Assembly (NCBI GenBank): GCA_037176725.1
Contig: JAZBRS010000060.1
Span: 51,302,001-51,366,000 of the forward strand
From: Posidonia oceanica
Lineage: Eukaryota; Streptophyta; Magnoliopsida; Alismatales; Posidoniaceae
Reading direction: 5' to 3'
DNA length: 64,000 bases
The position numbers and the translations under genes are program-made. The notes beneath the pieces are model-generated. The model was not told the origin of the DNA. It was given only the letters and a program-made list of their open reading frames with translations, and did not search any database. The stretch's first letter is position 1, and each line of letters starts with the position of its first letter. Of this stretch, positions 10,271 to 21,735 are shown piece after piece.

Positions 10271-11640
10271 CAAAGGTGATGTCGTACTAAGACAATAACA
10301 CCTGTCACTTAACACATCTACCCACCATGGCTAGCTTCTAGAAGAGGAACTTGATGGGGTCATGCCGGCATAGAAGATGAACTGGGTACGCCATCATATA
10401 GTACCTCAGTTTCTGCACGGCCCAGACGAGAGATAAGCAGGTTTTCTCTATTGTGCTATATCTGGCTTCGCAATCATTGAATTTCTTGCTCAAGTAGTAA
10501 TTGGTGCACTCCTTTCTACTCGATTCATCATGTTGACCCAAGACAGCGCCTATGGAATGCTGCGTGGTAGAAAGGTAGAGAAGTAGAGGTCTCCTTGGCG
10601 TGGGAGGAACCAAAATAGGAGGCTTGATCAGGAGCTGCTTGATCTTGTCAAAGGCAACCTCGCACTCCTCGCTCCAATTGATCTGCGCATTCCTCTTCAG
10701 GAGCTTGAAAATCGGTTCGTAGATACGTGTGAGCTGCGCGATGAACCGACTGATGTATTGCAGACACCCCAACAGGCCTTTGACTTCTTTTTCAGTCTTG
10801 GGGGTGGCATGTCCACGATGGCTTTTGCCTTGCTCGAGTCCACCTCAATCCCCCTCTAGCTGACGATGTAGCCCCAGAGCTTTCCAGATGATACCCTGAA
10901 TACGCATTTGCTGGGGTTGAGGTGCAACTTATACTTTCTCAAGCGATCAAAGAGCTTCTGCAGATAGGCGAGGTGATCCTCGGGCTCTTTGGACTTGGCA
11001 ATCATGTCATCCACGTAAACCTCAACTTCTTAGTGCATGAGGTCGTGGAATAGTGTTGTCATTGCCCTTTGATGGGTTGTGCCAGCGTTCTTCAGCCAAA
11101 ACGGCATAACTTGGTAGCAGAAGTCTCCCCAAGGGGTGATGAAGGATGTTTTCTCCATGTCTTCTTCTGCCATTCTAATATGGTTATAGCCGGAGAAGTC
11201 GTCCATAAAAGAGAGCATTTTGTGCCCTGCAGTGTTGTGGACTAGGACGTCAATGTGCGGCAGTGGGAAATCGTCCTTGGGACTCACCTTGTTCAGGTCC
11301 CTATAGTCGATGCACATGCGGACTCGGTCGTCTTTCTTGGGCACTGGCACAACATTTGCAAGCCATTCAAGGCAAAGGACGACCTTCAGAAAATTGACAT
11401 TGTGCTGCTTCATGATCTCTTCTTTGATCATGAGCAGTCACTGCAGTTGCCATCTTCTTAGCTTCTGCTTTACTGGCTTGGCGTCTGGATTCAAGGGCAG
11501 GTTGTGCATTACTATTTCGACGTCGAGGCTGACCATGTCTTCATAGCTCCAAGCAGAGACATCTGCATACTCTTTCAAGAATGTAATGAATTCTACACTA
11601 GCCTGGGGCGACAGATGGGCATTGATATGGACCTCTCTAG
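10271..11640 (-). pseudogene. Reverse transcriptase and RNase H1 of element A (broken)
   Basis: RT copies element RNA into cDNA. The pre-RT segment near 11600-11450 (EFITFLKEYAD, WSYEDM) is followed by VPVPKKDDRVRMCIDYRDLNK, MLSFMDDFSGYNHIRM (first catalytic Asp) and SFITPWGDFCYQVMPF. After a TAA near 11028 comes EVYVDDMIAK with the YVDD box. RNase H1 (10772-10338) has FDKIKQLL, then LLLYLSTTQHSIGAVLGQHD, where Ser stands at the usual first catalytic Asp, then YYLSKKFNDCEARYS and EKTCLSLVWA. Loss of that Asp is a known trait of Tat RNase H1 domains, compensated by the second RNase H. A TAG near 10337 is shared with B. The segment has frameshifts and stops. Confidence 0.88.
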
Positions 11641-13655
11641 CTTCTTCAGCTGCGCCGTTGTTAACAACCTCTGTCTCCTATTCGACATGGAGGTTGGGGC
11701 CTTCTGGATCGTCGTTGTGGGGCCGGAACTCAGGCGATGGTTCATCATTCTCATCTTTGCCTGTATCATCCTCCTCTCCATATGTAATGAGTTCTGAGAG
11801 GATCTCCTTCTCGAAGGTGGGGTCTGTGATATTGAAGGAGTGTATATGTTCCACTTCTTGGCCCTAGTGACGCATCAGGATGGTCACGCTCACCTAAGTG
11901 TTTCTATATCCTTGGTGCACGACCTCTATCTTGGCAAACTCCTCTGCCTGCTCTACTACTACTGCCACTGCTGGTGCTGCTGCTATCTATATTGTGATCT
12001 GTGCTGCTGCCTGTGCTGCTGCTAATTGTGCTATTCCTGCTGGTGCGGCTGCCGACTGTGCTATTGTTGCTTATGCAGGTGCTTGCTGTGCTGCTGGTGC
12101 TTGTGTGGGTGCTTGCTGTGCTGCTGGTGTTGGTGCTTGTTGTGCTGCTGGTGCTGGTGCTAGTGCTTGCTATGCTGCTGGTGCTGGTACTTGCTATGCT
12201 ACTGGTGCTGGTGCTGCTGGTGCTGGTGCTTGCAGTGCAGCTGGTGCTTGTGCGAGTGCTTGCTGTGGTGCTGGTGCTTGCTATGCAGCTGGTGCTAATA
12301 CTGGTGCTTGCTGTGTTGCTGGTGCTAATGCTGGTGCTTGCTGTGCTGCTGGTGCTAGTGCTTGCTGTGCTACTGGTGCTGGTGCTTGCTATGCTGCTGG
12401 TGCTATTTCCTCCTCCGCATTTTCTAATGTGCTCGCGAGGAATATGTTAGGCTACCACTTGCGACGCTGCCTGAGTGGGGCATGCACTGTACAAACCATC
12501 TAGACCCGACCCCGACTGCAAGGTGATTAGCTCATCTGGTCTAGTGGGTGCCGCCGCTGCTGGATCTTCTTCTAAGACCATGATAGAGGCATGGTCTTTT
12601 TGCGGGGAGGGATCCATCACTGCGACTTTCCTCTTCCTCACTGTCTGATACTCTGCAATGTCCTCTGCCAGTGACAAAAGCTGTTCTTCGAACAGTTGCT
12701 CCAAGTCCCCCATCATAAAGTCAACCTGAGCCTCTATAGTCGCTCCTCCCTCCTCATTCGAGGGTGAGTCAACGTAGTAGGCGACGGTGGCTTCTGGCTC
12801 TGGTCAGGCTGCTAGGTGTACTGCTACCTGGGGTGTTTGCTCTACTACTGCTGGTGGGTAGACTGCCAAGGCCATTGCTGCAACTGGAGGGGAGGCAAAA
12901 GTGCCCCTCTGGAGGACCGATGACCAGGCGGCTGCGCCGGTTGACAAGACGCCTGCATCTACTGGTGATGGTGGTTGCACGACCGGAGATGCCATAGGGG
13001 CCCACCACGAGGCTTGATGTCCTGAGGTAGGAGGCTATATGACTGATGGAGCCACCTGTGTCGCTAGTGATGTGGCTGCTGAAGTGAGTTGAGTCGCGCT
13101 GCTGGCTGAACTGACTGACTGACCCGCCAGAAAGGGTGACAGCTGTGCTGATGTGACTACGGTCGCAGGTAGATTGGCTAACAGTGCCTGAGGACGTGCT
13201 CCTAACTCCGGAGCTGCTGCTGTGGCTGTCTGTGATGCTGGTGAAACCGCAGAAAGAGGAGAGACTTTCAATCCTGCCATAAGGCCCACTGATTCTACTC
13301 CTACATTAGTAGGGAGTGCCAGACAAACTGACCGAGATGCTGCCGCGTTGAGCTGGATCTAACTGCTAGTTGGAGCTGCTTCAATTGGGCCAAACTGCTC
13401 CTTATCCAAGTAGTAGTCCTCAATGCAGACCCACTCTTCCATCGACAGTGGAGAGCTTGGGCACAACACCTGCTGCGCTGGGGCTTGACTGCTACTTGAA
13501 CCAAGGGTACCTGCACTGGTAAAGTTAGTGAGGTCCCAAGGGATGGTCATCCTCTGATTCTTTGGCTGCGTGCATCTATCTTCACTAGACTGTGGGTCGT
13601 ATCCGAGACCCTTGGAGTCTCTTCGCTCCTCTACCTTGATCGGCTCAGCAATTCC
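11641..13655 (-). pseudogene. Protease-RT linker of element A
   Basis: Low-complexity polyprotein segment linking protease and RT. It contains WVCIEDYY-like acidic blocks near 13400-13440, shared with B, long Ala/Pro/Ser/Thr-rich stretches, the Gln-Ala-Pro minisatellite (11990-12420), and an acidic block DPTFEKEILSEL near 11800-11830. No enzymatic domain is visible. The plus-strand ORFs rich in Leu, Val, Ala and Cys over this stretch are antisense or shifted readings of the repeats. Confidence 0.6.
11990..12420 (-). repeat. Gln-Ala-Pro minisatellite in the linker of A
   Basis: About 430 bp of tandem GCTGGTGCT and TGCTGTGCTGCT words on the plus strand. On the sense strand this reads as Gln-Gln-Ala-Pro-Ala-Pro repeats in the polyprotein linker. 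The corresponding position in B (28195-28640) holds an unrelated His-Ala-Glu repeat. Confidence 0.8.
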
Positions 13656-14773
13656 CTAGCCGTATTGCCCGAGCGGCGTTCCCTTGACATAGCCCCACCT
13701 GTGACAAACGTTTTCGACCATCCAGAAGGGGTTGCTGTGAACGGCCAAGGAGTTGACACGTTCAAGATCAGGAATAAAGTTAACCAGCTCAGACCGATTA
13801 ATGCGGTATAAGGCATTTGAAAGCTCAAGGTCAAATGGGACAGTCTGTGAAGAGACAGGAGAAACTGCCTCGATTCGCTCCTTCTCGAAGTTTTCCACCA
13901 TGACAACGATGACATCGTCGCTGTGGCGGAACTTGATCATGCGATGGAGGGTCGAGGGGATGACCTGATGCTTCTGCAGCCAAGGGCGCCCAAGCAGAAG
14001 ATTGAAATTGGACTCCAAGTCGACAATGTAGAATTCTACATCGAATACGACCAGGCCAATGGTGAGAGGAATAATCAAAATCCCTAAGGAGTCATGGTGG
14101 GTGTTATCAAAAGCTGTCATTTCCTTTATAGCTGGAGTGATATCCTCAGCTTTGAATCTGAGCCTAGTTGTTGTACACAAGGGACAGACGTTAAGGCCTG
14201 AACCATTATCAATCAGCGACAGGGGAATGCGGAAGTTTTTAAATTGCACCGTGACAAACAGGAGTTGGTTGTGATTAATCCCCGCCGGAGGCAACTCATC
14301 GCTCGTGAAACAGATGACCTGGGGCTCCGCGATCATGACTACCATGCTTTCCAAGGCTGCAGCTCAATGTTTTAGGACACATGGGCTACTTGGAACACGC
14401 GGAGAAAAGCCTCGCGGTGTTCAGAGGATGTGTGTATGAGGTCCCAAATCGAAATGTCTGCCCTAACCTTCTTAAGCTGGGAGGTGATGTCAGCCTTGGT
14501 TTGGCTCTTTTTGGTTGTAGAAGGAGTGGCTTTGGTGGTAGGCTTTGCTTTGTTGGGTACAGAGGGTTGGCCTGATGGTGGAGGTGCTGCGGGTTGGCTT
14601 GCTGGTGGAGGCACAGAGGGTGCTGGACGGCTGGGCCTAAACCTTGGTGCTATAGGCTTGTAGACCCTCCCCGATCGCGTGACTTCCGCACATATTTCCA
14701 TGGCGTAGTTGTAGGGCATGCGATGGGTGTCCTTGGTTAGGTCAATAACCACAAGAGCATGTGCTTCGAGCAT
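13656..14773 (-). pseudogene. Protease region of element A (broken)
   Basis: Retropepsin-like aspartic protease that would process the polyprotein. It is preceded by a Pro-rich stretch and the conserved block ISIWDLIHTSSEHREAFLR (near 14450), a motif commonly found before the protease in these elements. It then has FTSDELPPAGINHN, FRIPLSLIDNGSGLNVCPL (catalytic Asp near 14210, with DNG in place of the usual DTG/DSG), YIVDLESNFNLLLGRPWL, and IPSTLHRMIKFRHSDD. A one-base deletion near 14365 shifts the frame relative to B. An in-frame TAG near 13655 stands where B has CAG (YGQGIAEP). Confidence 0.85.
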
Positions 14774-15564
14774 AAGAGGGGCTACAAGGGTATTTGCTGG
14801 GCGATGGGGGGATAGGTGATGCTGCTGAGAAGGTGATGATGCCCCTAGTTGAGACCTAGCTAGTAGGCAGATAGGGTGTCCTAACTAGGGTCTTCCTAGA
14901 AGGGAGGCAGTGGCTTGGGCCTGAGGTCTAGCCTAAAGGTGAACAGGGGCTTGAGCCTGAGGATGCATGGCAGGTCGCGTGGTAGAGCGCTCCAACCTGG
15001 CACACGGTCGGATCATATGAATCCCCGACTCGGAGCCAGCAACTGCCGCACGATAGAGGGAGAAGGGAAAGGGCTCAGAAATGTCAAGAATAAGCTCAGA
15101 GGGGTCCACCACACACATGGCAGGCCCAGAAGGGAAGAGAGAATGGATTCCCGAGGTCCCTGCGCCTTCTAGGTTGGAATGCTCCGGTAGAGGCTAGTGG
15201 ACGATGCTGGAATGGGGAGATGCTAATGCTAATGCCGGGGCAGATGCTGATGGAAGTGTAGAAGTGGATGCCTCGTGCGTGTGGATCGTAATCGTTCCCG
15301 ATTCGATTAGGTCCTGAACAGTGTCCCGCAAAGTGAAACAACTGTCCATCGAGTGCCCTACGGCTCGATGGAAGTCGTAGAAAAGATTCGCTTTATGCCA
15401 ATGCGGAAGTGGGATTAGTGGTGGGCGAACCTCGGGAAGCCTCAAGTACGGCGCGACCTTGGGGAGGACGACACTCAGTGGTTCCACTAGTGGGGTGAAT
15501 TAACGCCGCTCTCTGAAATGTCGTCTCTACCCTTGGTGTTGCCTTTGTCGGACCGATGCGGCAG
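14774..15564 (-). pseudogene. Gag C-terminal part of element A
   Basis: Continuation of the gag of A after the insertion of B. A single His/Cys knuckle-like block FYDFHRAVGHSMDSCFTLRD lies near 15320-15390, followed by VQDLIESGTI; this is the usual C-terminal nucleic-acid-binding remnant in Tat gags. Ala/Pro/Ser-rich sequence follows, with VVDPSELILDISEPFPFSLYR near 15050-15110 shared with B (31370-31440). The upstream half is at 38210-40031. Confidence 0.8.
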
Positions 15565-15569
15565 GATAG
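15565..15569. repeat. Left target-site duplication of element B (GATAG)
   Basis: GATAG lies immediately left of the TGTAGTAATCC terminus. The same five bases follow the TGTCTACA terminus at 38205-38209. Five-base duplications are usual for Ty3/gypsy integrase. Confidence 0.95.
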
Positions 15570-18500
15570 TGTAGTAATCCTGAATTCTGATCGTCCATGC
15601 ACGTTACCAAAGCTTGCGTGCACCGATCAAAATAGGCTCACTATATGCGACTGGATCCGAGGGAAGAAACTTGACTCGAAAACGCTGGCAAAAGAAAAGA
15701 AAAGAAATAATAAGACAAAATCGGAGTCGCCACCGGGTCTATTGAATTGGAAGACAGAGAAAACCGGGGGTTAAGCATGAAAAGACATGCGAAACCGGAT
15801 GCAAGGAGGGGCAAAGGGATGCAATGATAAGCTAAGCTATGCTATACTATGCTATGCGATGCTATACTATGCTATGACTCATGCCTAGGATAAAGGAAAG
15901 GTCGATGCAAGCCAAGAGAAAAGGCAAGGACTCCTATTACGCATGGGGAAGGTGTTAGGCACCCCCGATACGTCCGAGAGTCGGTCTTTCTTAGGCAATC
16001 TCACGCTAATGCAGGGAATTGCTAGCCTAATGCCTAAATGCCATAAATGCCTACCTGCTATGCATTGGAAATAAACGTGCTATCTATGTACTCAGTCACG
16101 TTGCTAGTGTTCCAAACTGGGCGGACTCTAGTTCGTGAGAACTCCTAAGCAGTAAGCATCATAGCCCTATTTGTAGATGCAAGCGATAAACCCTATTTGT
16201 AGATGCAAGCGATAAAGCAAAACGGTGGGGAATTCAAGCAATGCAAGCGACATGCAAGCGATAAAGCAAAGCAGGTGTAGAAAATATTGTGAAAATGCGG
16301 GAAACAATGCAAGGCACGGAAAACGATGCAAAAGGCGGAAAGCGATGCAAAGGGGCGCGGAAAACCATGCAAAGGAGCAGGAAAACAATGCCAAATGCGG
16401 AAAACGATGCAAAATGCGAAAAACGAGGCAAAGCGAGGTGCAAAACCGAAACAAAGGGGTGGGCAACATGCATAGGGGTTGCAGAAAACGGTGAGCGAAA
16501 TGAAATCGACGCTTTAAAATGGCTGTCAGCCATCTGCAAGTATTGGACACTGGCAACACCAGCGTCCAACGTTGGACGCTAGCATTGCTGGCGTCCAACA
16601 CCTGTTGGAGGCAAACAGCATGCAATTTTGAAAAACGATGCATTCTAACTATATGGATGCAGTACAGATGCAAATATGCAGCTAAATGGGTGCAAGGCAT
16701 GCAGATCTAACCTAACAGAAGATTAGAAGAAGAATCAGAGCAAGGAGCAAGCCAGAATCAAGGATTAAAGAAAGCAGGTTGTTGGACGCCTGTAGGCTGG
16801 GCGTCCAACGTTAGACGCCAGAGTGACAGGCCTCTAACACAGATCAGAGGACAGAGGGGAGAAAGGAGCATACAAAAGGCAAATAAAAAATAGGGATCAT
16901 GCATTTGGGCTGCTGGAGATGAGCATGGGGCAAGCAAGCAGACAAGGGAAGCAAAATAAAACCAAACAGACCTTACTTGTGGCCTGTGCTAGGTCAGAGA
17001 CACAACCAGGGTGTTGGACACGAGCTAGGTCGGCATCCAATGTTGGACGCCAGCTCTAGCAACGTACAACGCCCTAGGAGGCACAACACGCAAAGAAACA
17101 TGCATAAACAAGCAAATAATTTAATGGAAGCTTAAGAACAGTTGCTAAAGAGGCTGAGCAAGCATGGAAACATAGGAGGCAAGTAAACAAGCAAGATTAG
17201 GGCATTATGCTAGCTTGAAACAGCAAAATGAGGACCCAGGACGTTGGACGCTAGAGCCAGCAGCGTCCAACGTTGGACGCTGGAGGCTCTGGCGTCTAAT
17301 TACCAAAGCATGTAGACTTACCTGTTCTAAAGGGGGAGCTCAGCTCTGACCCCACCTACATGCATGCAACCACTGAAACATGCCATAATAGGAAAGAACA
17401 TCCACAGCAAGCATGGCAAGCACTTAATCCAAGAGGACAAGATAAAAAGGTAGCATGCATAAGAATATAGGCTTAAAACTTGCAAAAGGGAATAAGCAAC
17501 TTAAAGAAATCCTAGCAAACCTAAGCATGGTTGCCCTAGGGGCCAGGCATCTCTAAGCAAGCATGGATCACAAAATAACATCAAAAATATGCATGATGTA
17601 GGCATGGCAACAAGCTACAGCTAGCAGATATGTTGGACGCTAGGTGAACCAGCGTCCAACGTTGGACGTGGCTCACCCTGGCGTCCAATGTAGGCAGGAA
17701 GCAGATGGACATTTAAGCATGCAAAGGTGATTTAAACTAGCATGGAACAAGCTAATAAGCATGGCATAATATCAGAGAGCATTTAAGGAAGCATATGGCA
17801 TGGATTTACAGAGAAGCAAGCAATAACAAAGCATGAAAGACAACAGAACAAGAGCAAGGCAAGGGAGAGTGTTGGACACTGGCCTATGCCGCGTCCAACG
17901 TTGGATGCACCAGCTGGTGCGTCCAACACACTGAACTCACTCTTGGCTATGAATCACGACCAAAAGGACTCAAAAAATTGTAAAAATGCATGAGGACGTA
18001 CTACTATACATGCAAGACCTAAGGGGATGGAGTGCTTACCGTTTGACGGCCTGGAACGGTGGCTCCACCTCGCTCACCGGCGTTGCGGGTGTATCTACAG
18101 CAGCAACTTCGGCGAGGGCGTGCGAGCAGCTCGGAGCTCCGGAGAGGCTGGCAACTGGTCGAGGACAGAGAGAGGATATTGCTCTTGCTCTCGGAAGTGG
18201 CAAATTCTCCTTTGGCTCGGTGTGGTGACTGCTAGAACGGCTGGAAGTTGCGGTTTTGTGCATCTAGTGCATGGGTTCAAGTGCTGACAGAGGTGTTTGC
18301 AGAGGATTTGCAGGTGGTTGCAGACAATGTCAGAGGCCTATGGGTGTGTGGGATGCTCGAGGAATCTCAAGGCTGTGGCAGAGGCGTGTCAGATGGCCGG
18401 TGGAGCCACGGCGGTGGCTGACACGGGCGGCCGAAGGTGTGAGGGCGGAGAGAGCGGATTTTTGGCTGAATTGGCAATGATGGGTATCTAAGGTAGTTAC

Positions 18501-18919
18501 TCATCCTTGGAAGGTAGTGGATGAGTTGGAGGGTGAGGGAGGACAGGTAGTAAGTGCGGGGAGGCGGGGGATTGGACGGCTGGTGAGCTGGAAGGGGCGG
18601 AACAGCCGCTACTACCCTCGAGCCGTTGGATGCTTGACCAGAGGGCGTCCAATGTTTGACGCTAGCACAGGCCGCGTCCAACATTGGATGCTGCCTGTTC
18701 CAGCGTTCAACACACTCAGATGGCACAAGCTGCAAATGGGCTTAGGTTTGGGCCTAGAAGGGTTGTAAAAGTTGCAAAGAGGCTTGGTAAAGGCTTCTAG
18801 GGTTTGGGCAAGGTTTTGGGCTAGAAAATGGGGTAGAAAAGGGAATGCCATTCCAGAGTCCACACGATCCTACAAAAGGGAACAACCAACTTCCAGGCTG
18901 TCAGAATGGGGTGTCTACA
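15570..18919 (-). repeat. 3' LTR of element B
   Basis: 3350 bp. Aligned with 34870-38204 over its whole length. It differs by short indels: a segment of about 27 bp near 15776-15802 is missing from the other LTR, and a 26-bp tandem duplication at 16165-16216 is seen only here. In the element's direction it starts TGTAGACACCCC (right end) and ends GGATTACTACA (left end). The U5-proximal part contains the word GTTAGGCACCCCC (near 15955), also present in the LTRs of A and E, and a (CTATG)n microsatellite at 15833-15880. ORFs around 18000-18770 are present in both LTRs only because LTRs are copies of one another. Confidence 0.96.
16543..18710. repeat. Seven dyad-symmetric modules in the LTR of element B
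   Basis: Modules of about 56 bp at 16543-16599, 16782-16838, 17014-17070, 17244-17299, 17633-17688, 17872-17926, and a longer one at 18626-18710. Each has the plan TTGGACGC-loop-GCGTCCAACGTTGGACGC-loop-GCGTCCAA, and in several the two loops are complementary to each other, so the whole module is one imperfect palindrome. The first four are spaced 239, 232 and 230 bp, and the fifth and sixth are 239 bp apart. The same set is in the other LTR, starting near 35817, 36056, 36287, 36515, 36905, 37143 and 37903. Confidence 0.9.
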
Positions 18920-18968
18920 GATGCCCCTCCCTGAGCGAGGTCAAGCGCAGCGAGACCACTGCTCAGGG
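18920..18968 (-). promoter_or_regulatory. PPT and adjoining conserved hairpin of element B
   Basis: On the sense strand the purine-rich GGGAGGGGCATC directly precedes the LTR start TGTAGACACC and serves as plus-strand primer site. Next to it CCCTGAGC (18929-18936) and GCTCAGGG (18961-18968) can pair around a 24-nt loop that holds a second small stem, GGTC/GACC. Element E has the same arms, inner stem and loop length (60342-60381). Confidence 0.85.
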
Positions 18969-19400
18969 TAGACAAGACACCCTACCTGACGTCGGCAGGA
19001 GCGCAAATCACTGTAGGCGCGAGTCGCTCACTCGGTGGATGCACCGGAAAAAGCGACTCAGAGCCACGATGCAGATGCAGATGCGAATGCTGATGCTGAT
19101 GCAATGTGATGCATGCTAATGCAGAAGTTAGTGCAGAGGTTATGTTAGTGCAGGTGTAATGCATGCCGATGTAGTTATTTACTATGCAATGCTATTAGTA
19201 AAAGAATGCGATGCTAATGCAAAAGGGATGCAAATAATGCTGTAGTGCAATGCATGAGTTCGGGGATTAGTCCGAGCTCACAAAAGAAATGCTTGACAAA
19301 ACTGACGGGCTTGGCATTCGAGCAGTTAGGGCTGCTAGCCCAACAAACGGAGGGGGGAGACAATTGGATGGCTGTCGATCGAGCAATTAGGGCTGCCAGT
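18969..19400 (-). other. 3' untranslated region of element B
   Basis: No gene. It has about 100 bp well conserved with E (60382-60480), including CACTCGGTGGATGCACCG, then ATGC-rich low-complexity sequence (19065-19250). Confidence 0.7.
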
Positions 19401-21165
19401 GCGCAGGGAAAATAGGAGCAGCTTGTCCTCGCCTGAGGAAGCAAGCAAGAAAGAGAAAGGGGGTAGGCAAGCATGGGTCCACACGGAGCGAAGCCACGCA
19501 AGGGCTGATCCTCGCACGAGGATATAGGGCAGGACTCCGAGCATACGGGGTCCGAGAAGAGCTTGTCCTCGCCCGAGGAAGCAAGCAAGAAAAGAAAGGA
19601 GGTAGGCAAGCGTGGGCATCGTCCGCACGGAGCGAGGCCAGGCAAGGGCTGATCCTCGCACGAGGATACAAGGTAGGACTCTGAGCATACAGGGTCCGAG
19701 AAAAGCTTGTCCTCACCTGAGGAAGCAAGCGGAGTCTCTGTGCGGACGAAGACGGCAAAGGCTTGTCCTCGCTCGAGAGCAACCCGGGGATTCCGCTTCG
19801 ACGGAATCTGAAGGGGGGCTTGTCCTCACCTGAGGAAGCAAGCAGCAGTCTGATCCTCGCTCGAGGGGACAGACAGGGGACTTCGTCTGCATGGAGCGAA
19901 GTCACCCGAGGGGCTCGTCCCCGGCTAGGGAAACAAGTGGGAGGGAAAGAAGAAAGAGGCTTGTCCTCACACGAGGAAGCAAGCGCGCGGGACCTCTGTG
20001 CGTCCGCACGGAGGGAAGTCACGCAGAAAAGGAAAAAGGCTTGTCCTTGCCCGAGGAAGCAAGCAGGAGGGGCAGAAGAAAGAAGCTTGTCCTCGCCCAA
20101 GGAAGCAAGCGTGCGGGACCCCGTCCATATGGAGGGAAGTCATGCAGAAAAGGAAAAAGGCTTGTCCTCACTCGAGGAAGCAAGTAGGAGGGGCAGAAAA
20201 AAGAAGTTTGTCCTCGCCCAAGGAAGTAAGCACACGGGACCCCGTCCGTACGGAGCGGAGTCACGCAAAATGGAAAAGGGCTTGTCCTCACACGAGGACA
20301 AGCAAGAAAGACAAAATACTTATCCTCGCCCAAGGATAAGCAAGAAGGGAAAGGGGGAGGGCAAGCGTGGGCATCGTCCACACGGAGCGAAGCCACGCAA
20401 CGGCTGATCCTCACACGAGGATACAGGGCAAGACACCAAGCATACAGGGTCTGAGAAGAGCTTGTCCTTGCCCAAGGAGCAAGCAGGGGCGCGCATACGC
20501 TTATCCTTGGCCGAAGAATAAGCAGGCCTGATCCTCGCCCGAGGAACAGGGAAACTCCATCCACGCGGAGCTGCACAAGGCTTGTCCTTGCCCAAGGGAG
20601 CAAGTGGGTCTGTTCCTCGCACGAGGAAACAGATAGGGGCTCTGTCCGCACAGAGCCAAGCATGGCTTGTCCTCGCCCGAGGAAACAAACAAAAAAAGGA
20701 AAAAGGGCTTGTCCTCGCCCGAGGAAGCAAGCAGGAGGGACAGAAGAAAGAAGCTTGTCCTTGCCTGAGGAAGCAAGCGCGCGGGACCCCATCCGCACGG
20801 AGGGAAGTCACGCTGAAAAGGAAAAAGGCTTGTACTCACTCGAGAAAGCAAGCAGGAGGGGCAGAAGAAAGAAGCTTGTCCTCGCCCAAGGAAGCAAGCA
20901 CACGGGACCCCGTCCGCACGGAGCGGAGCCACGCAAAATGAAAAAGGCTTGTCCTCGCACGAGGACAAGCAAGAAAGACAAAATACTTATCCTTGCCCGA
21001 GGATAAGCAAGAAGGGAAAGGGGGAGGGCAAGTGTGGGCATCGTCCACACGGAGCGAAGCCACACAAGGGCTGATCCTCGCACGAGGATATAGGGCAGGA
21101 CTCCGAGCATACGGGGTCCGAGAAGAGCTTGTCCTCGCCCGAGGAAGCAAGCAAAGAAAAGGAAA
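19401..21165 (-). repeat. 3' near-palindromic repeat array of element B
   Basis: About 1.75 kb of tandem units. The core is GCTTGTCCTCGCCCGAGGA plus AGCAAGC, with some units forming a perfect hairpin such as GCTTGTCCTCG-CA-CGAGGACAAGC near 20946. It alternates with GGGCTGATCCTCGCACGAGGA and with GGACCCCGTCCGCACGGAG dyads. There are higher-order repeats: the block around 19930-20460 is largely repeated at 20690-21160. Element A has the same array type (4426-5470). Long ORFs on both strands are a consequence of the repeats. Confidence 0.9.
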
Positions 21166-21735
21166 AGAGGGAGCGATACCAGAGGACAGCTAAAAAGATG
21201 CCCCTGGTATCAGGGATGATACCAAGGGACAGCTGAGGCACCCCTAGTATCAAAAGCAAGGAGAATGCAGACAAAACTATCACGTTTGCCAAGTAAGCAG
21301 TTGGGGGTGCCAGCCTAGAGCAATCTGGACAGGTGCGGTTGCGGCGGTGCATGGATCTGTAGGGTTTCTTTGCGCACAGGTTGACTGCAAGGGAAGCTTT
21401 ACTGCAACTCTCATGCTGAGGCTGCTGATTGCATGGTGTTTGCGGTGGGAACTGTTCTAGATTTCTTGTGAGGCTGCTTCAGGTTGTCTGCATGGGTCAA
21501 TGCTCTGAGGTGCTTGATGCAGGTCCTGCAACATCCTGGTAGGAACAGACATGCAATAGGCAAGGCATGCAACACAAACAAATGGCGTGAAACATCTCTG
21601 TATTGAGTGAATCTCTGGTTACACGCCTCTGACAGGCCAAAAGATACAGCTTGATTCAAGAAAAGCTATACAAGCAGACAACTGCACAGGCACCTAGTTA
21701 TGCTGGGCCTTCTTTGCTGGGCGAGAGTCAGGAAA
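21166..21735 (-). other. Conserved 3' block of element B
   Basis: Non-coding sequence following the DUF7745-like stop codon. 21170-21310 is conserved with A (5535-5680) and more weakly with E (62020-62160), and includes the dyad GGTATCAGGGATGATACC. No gene seen. Confidence 0.65.

Noticed and set aside
11898..12503. Plus-strand Ala/Gly/Cys-rich and Leu/Val-rich ORFs resembling a membrane protein
   Set aside because: Antisense reading of the Gln-Ala-Pro minisatellite of element A.
17986..18768. ORFs identical in two places (also 37259-38041)
   Set aside because: The duplication is the LTR pair of B, not a gene duplication.
19387..20968. Long ORFs on both strands through the hairpin array of B
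   Set aside because: Generated by the repeat composition; there is no coding homologue outside the array.
19401..21165. Repeat-spacer pattern that could suggest a CRISPR array
   Set aside because: Units are irregular, spacers are themselves repeated, the context is a plant retrotransposon, and no cas genes are present.
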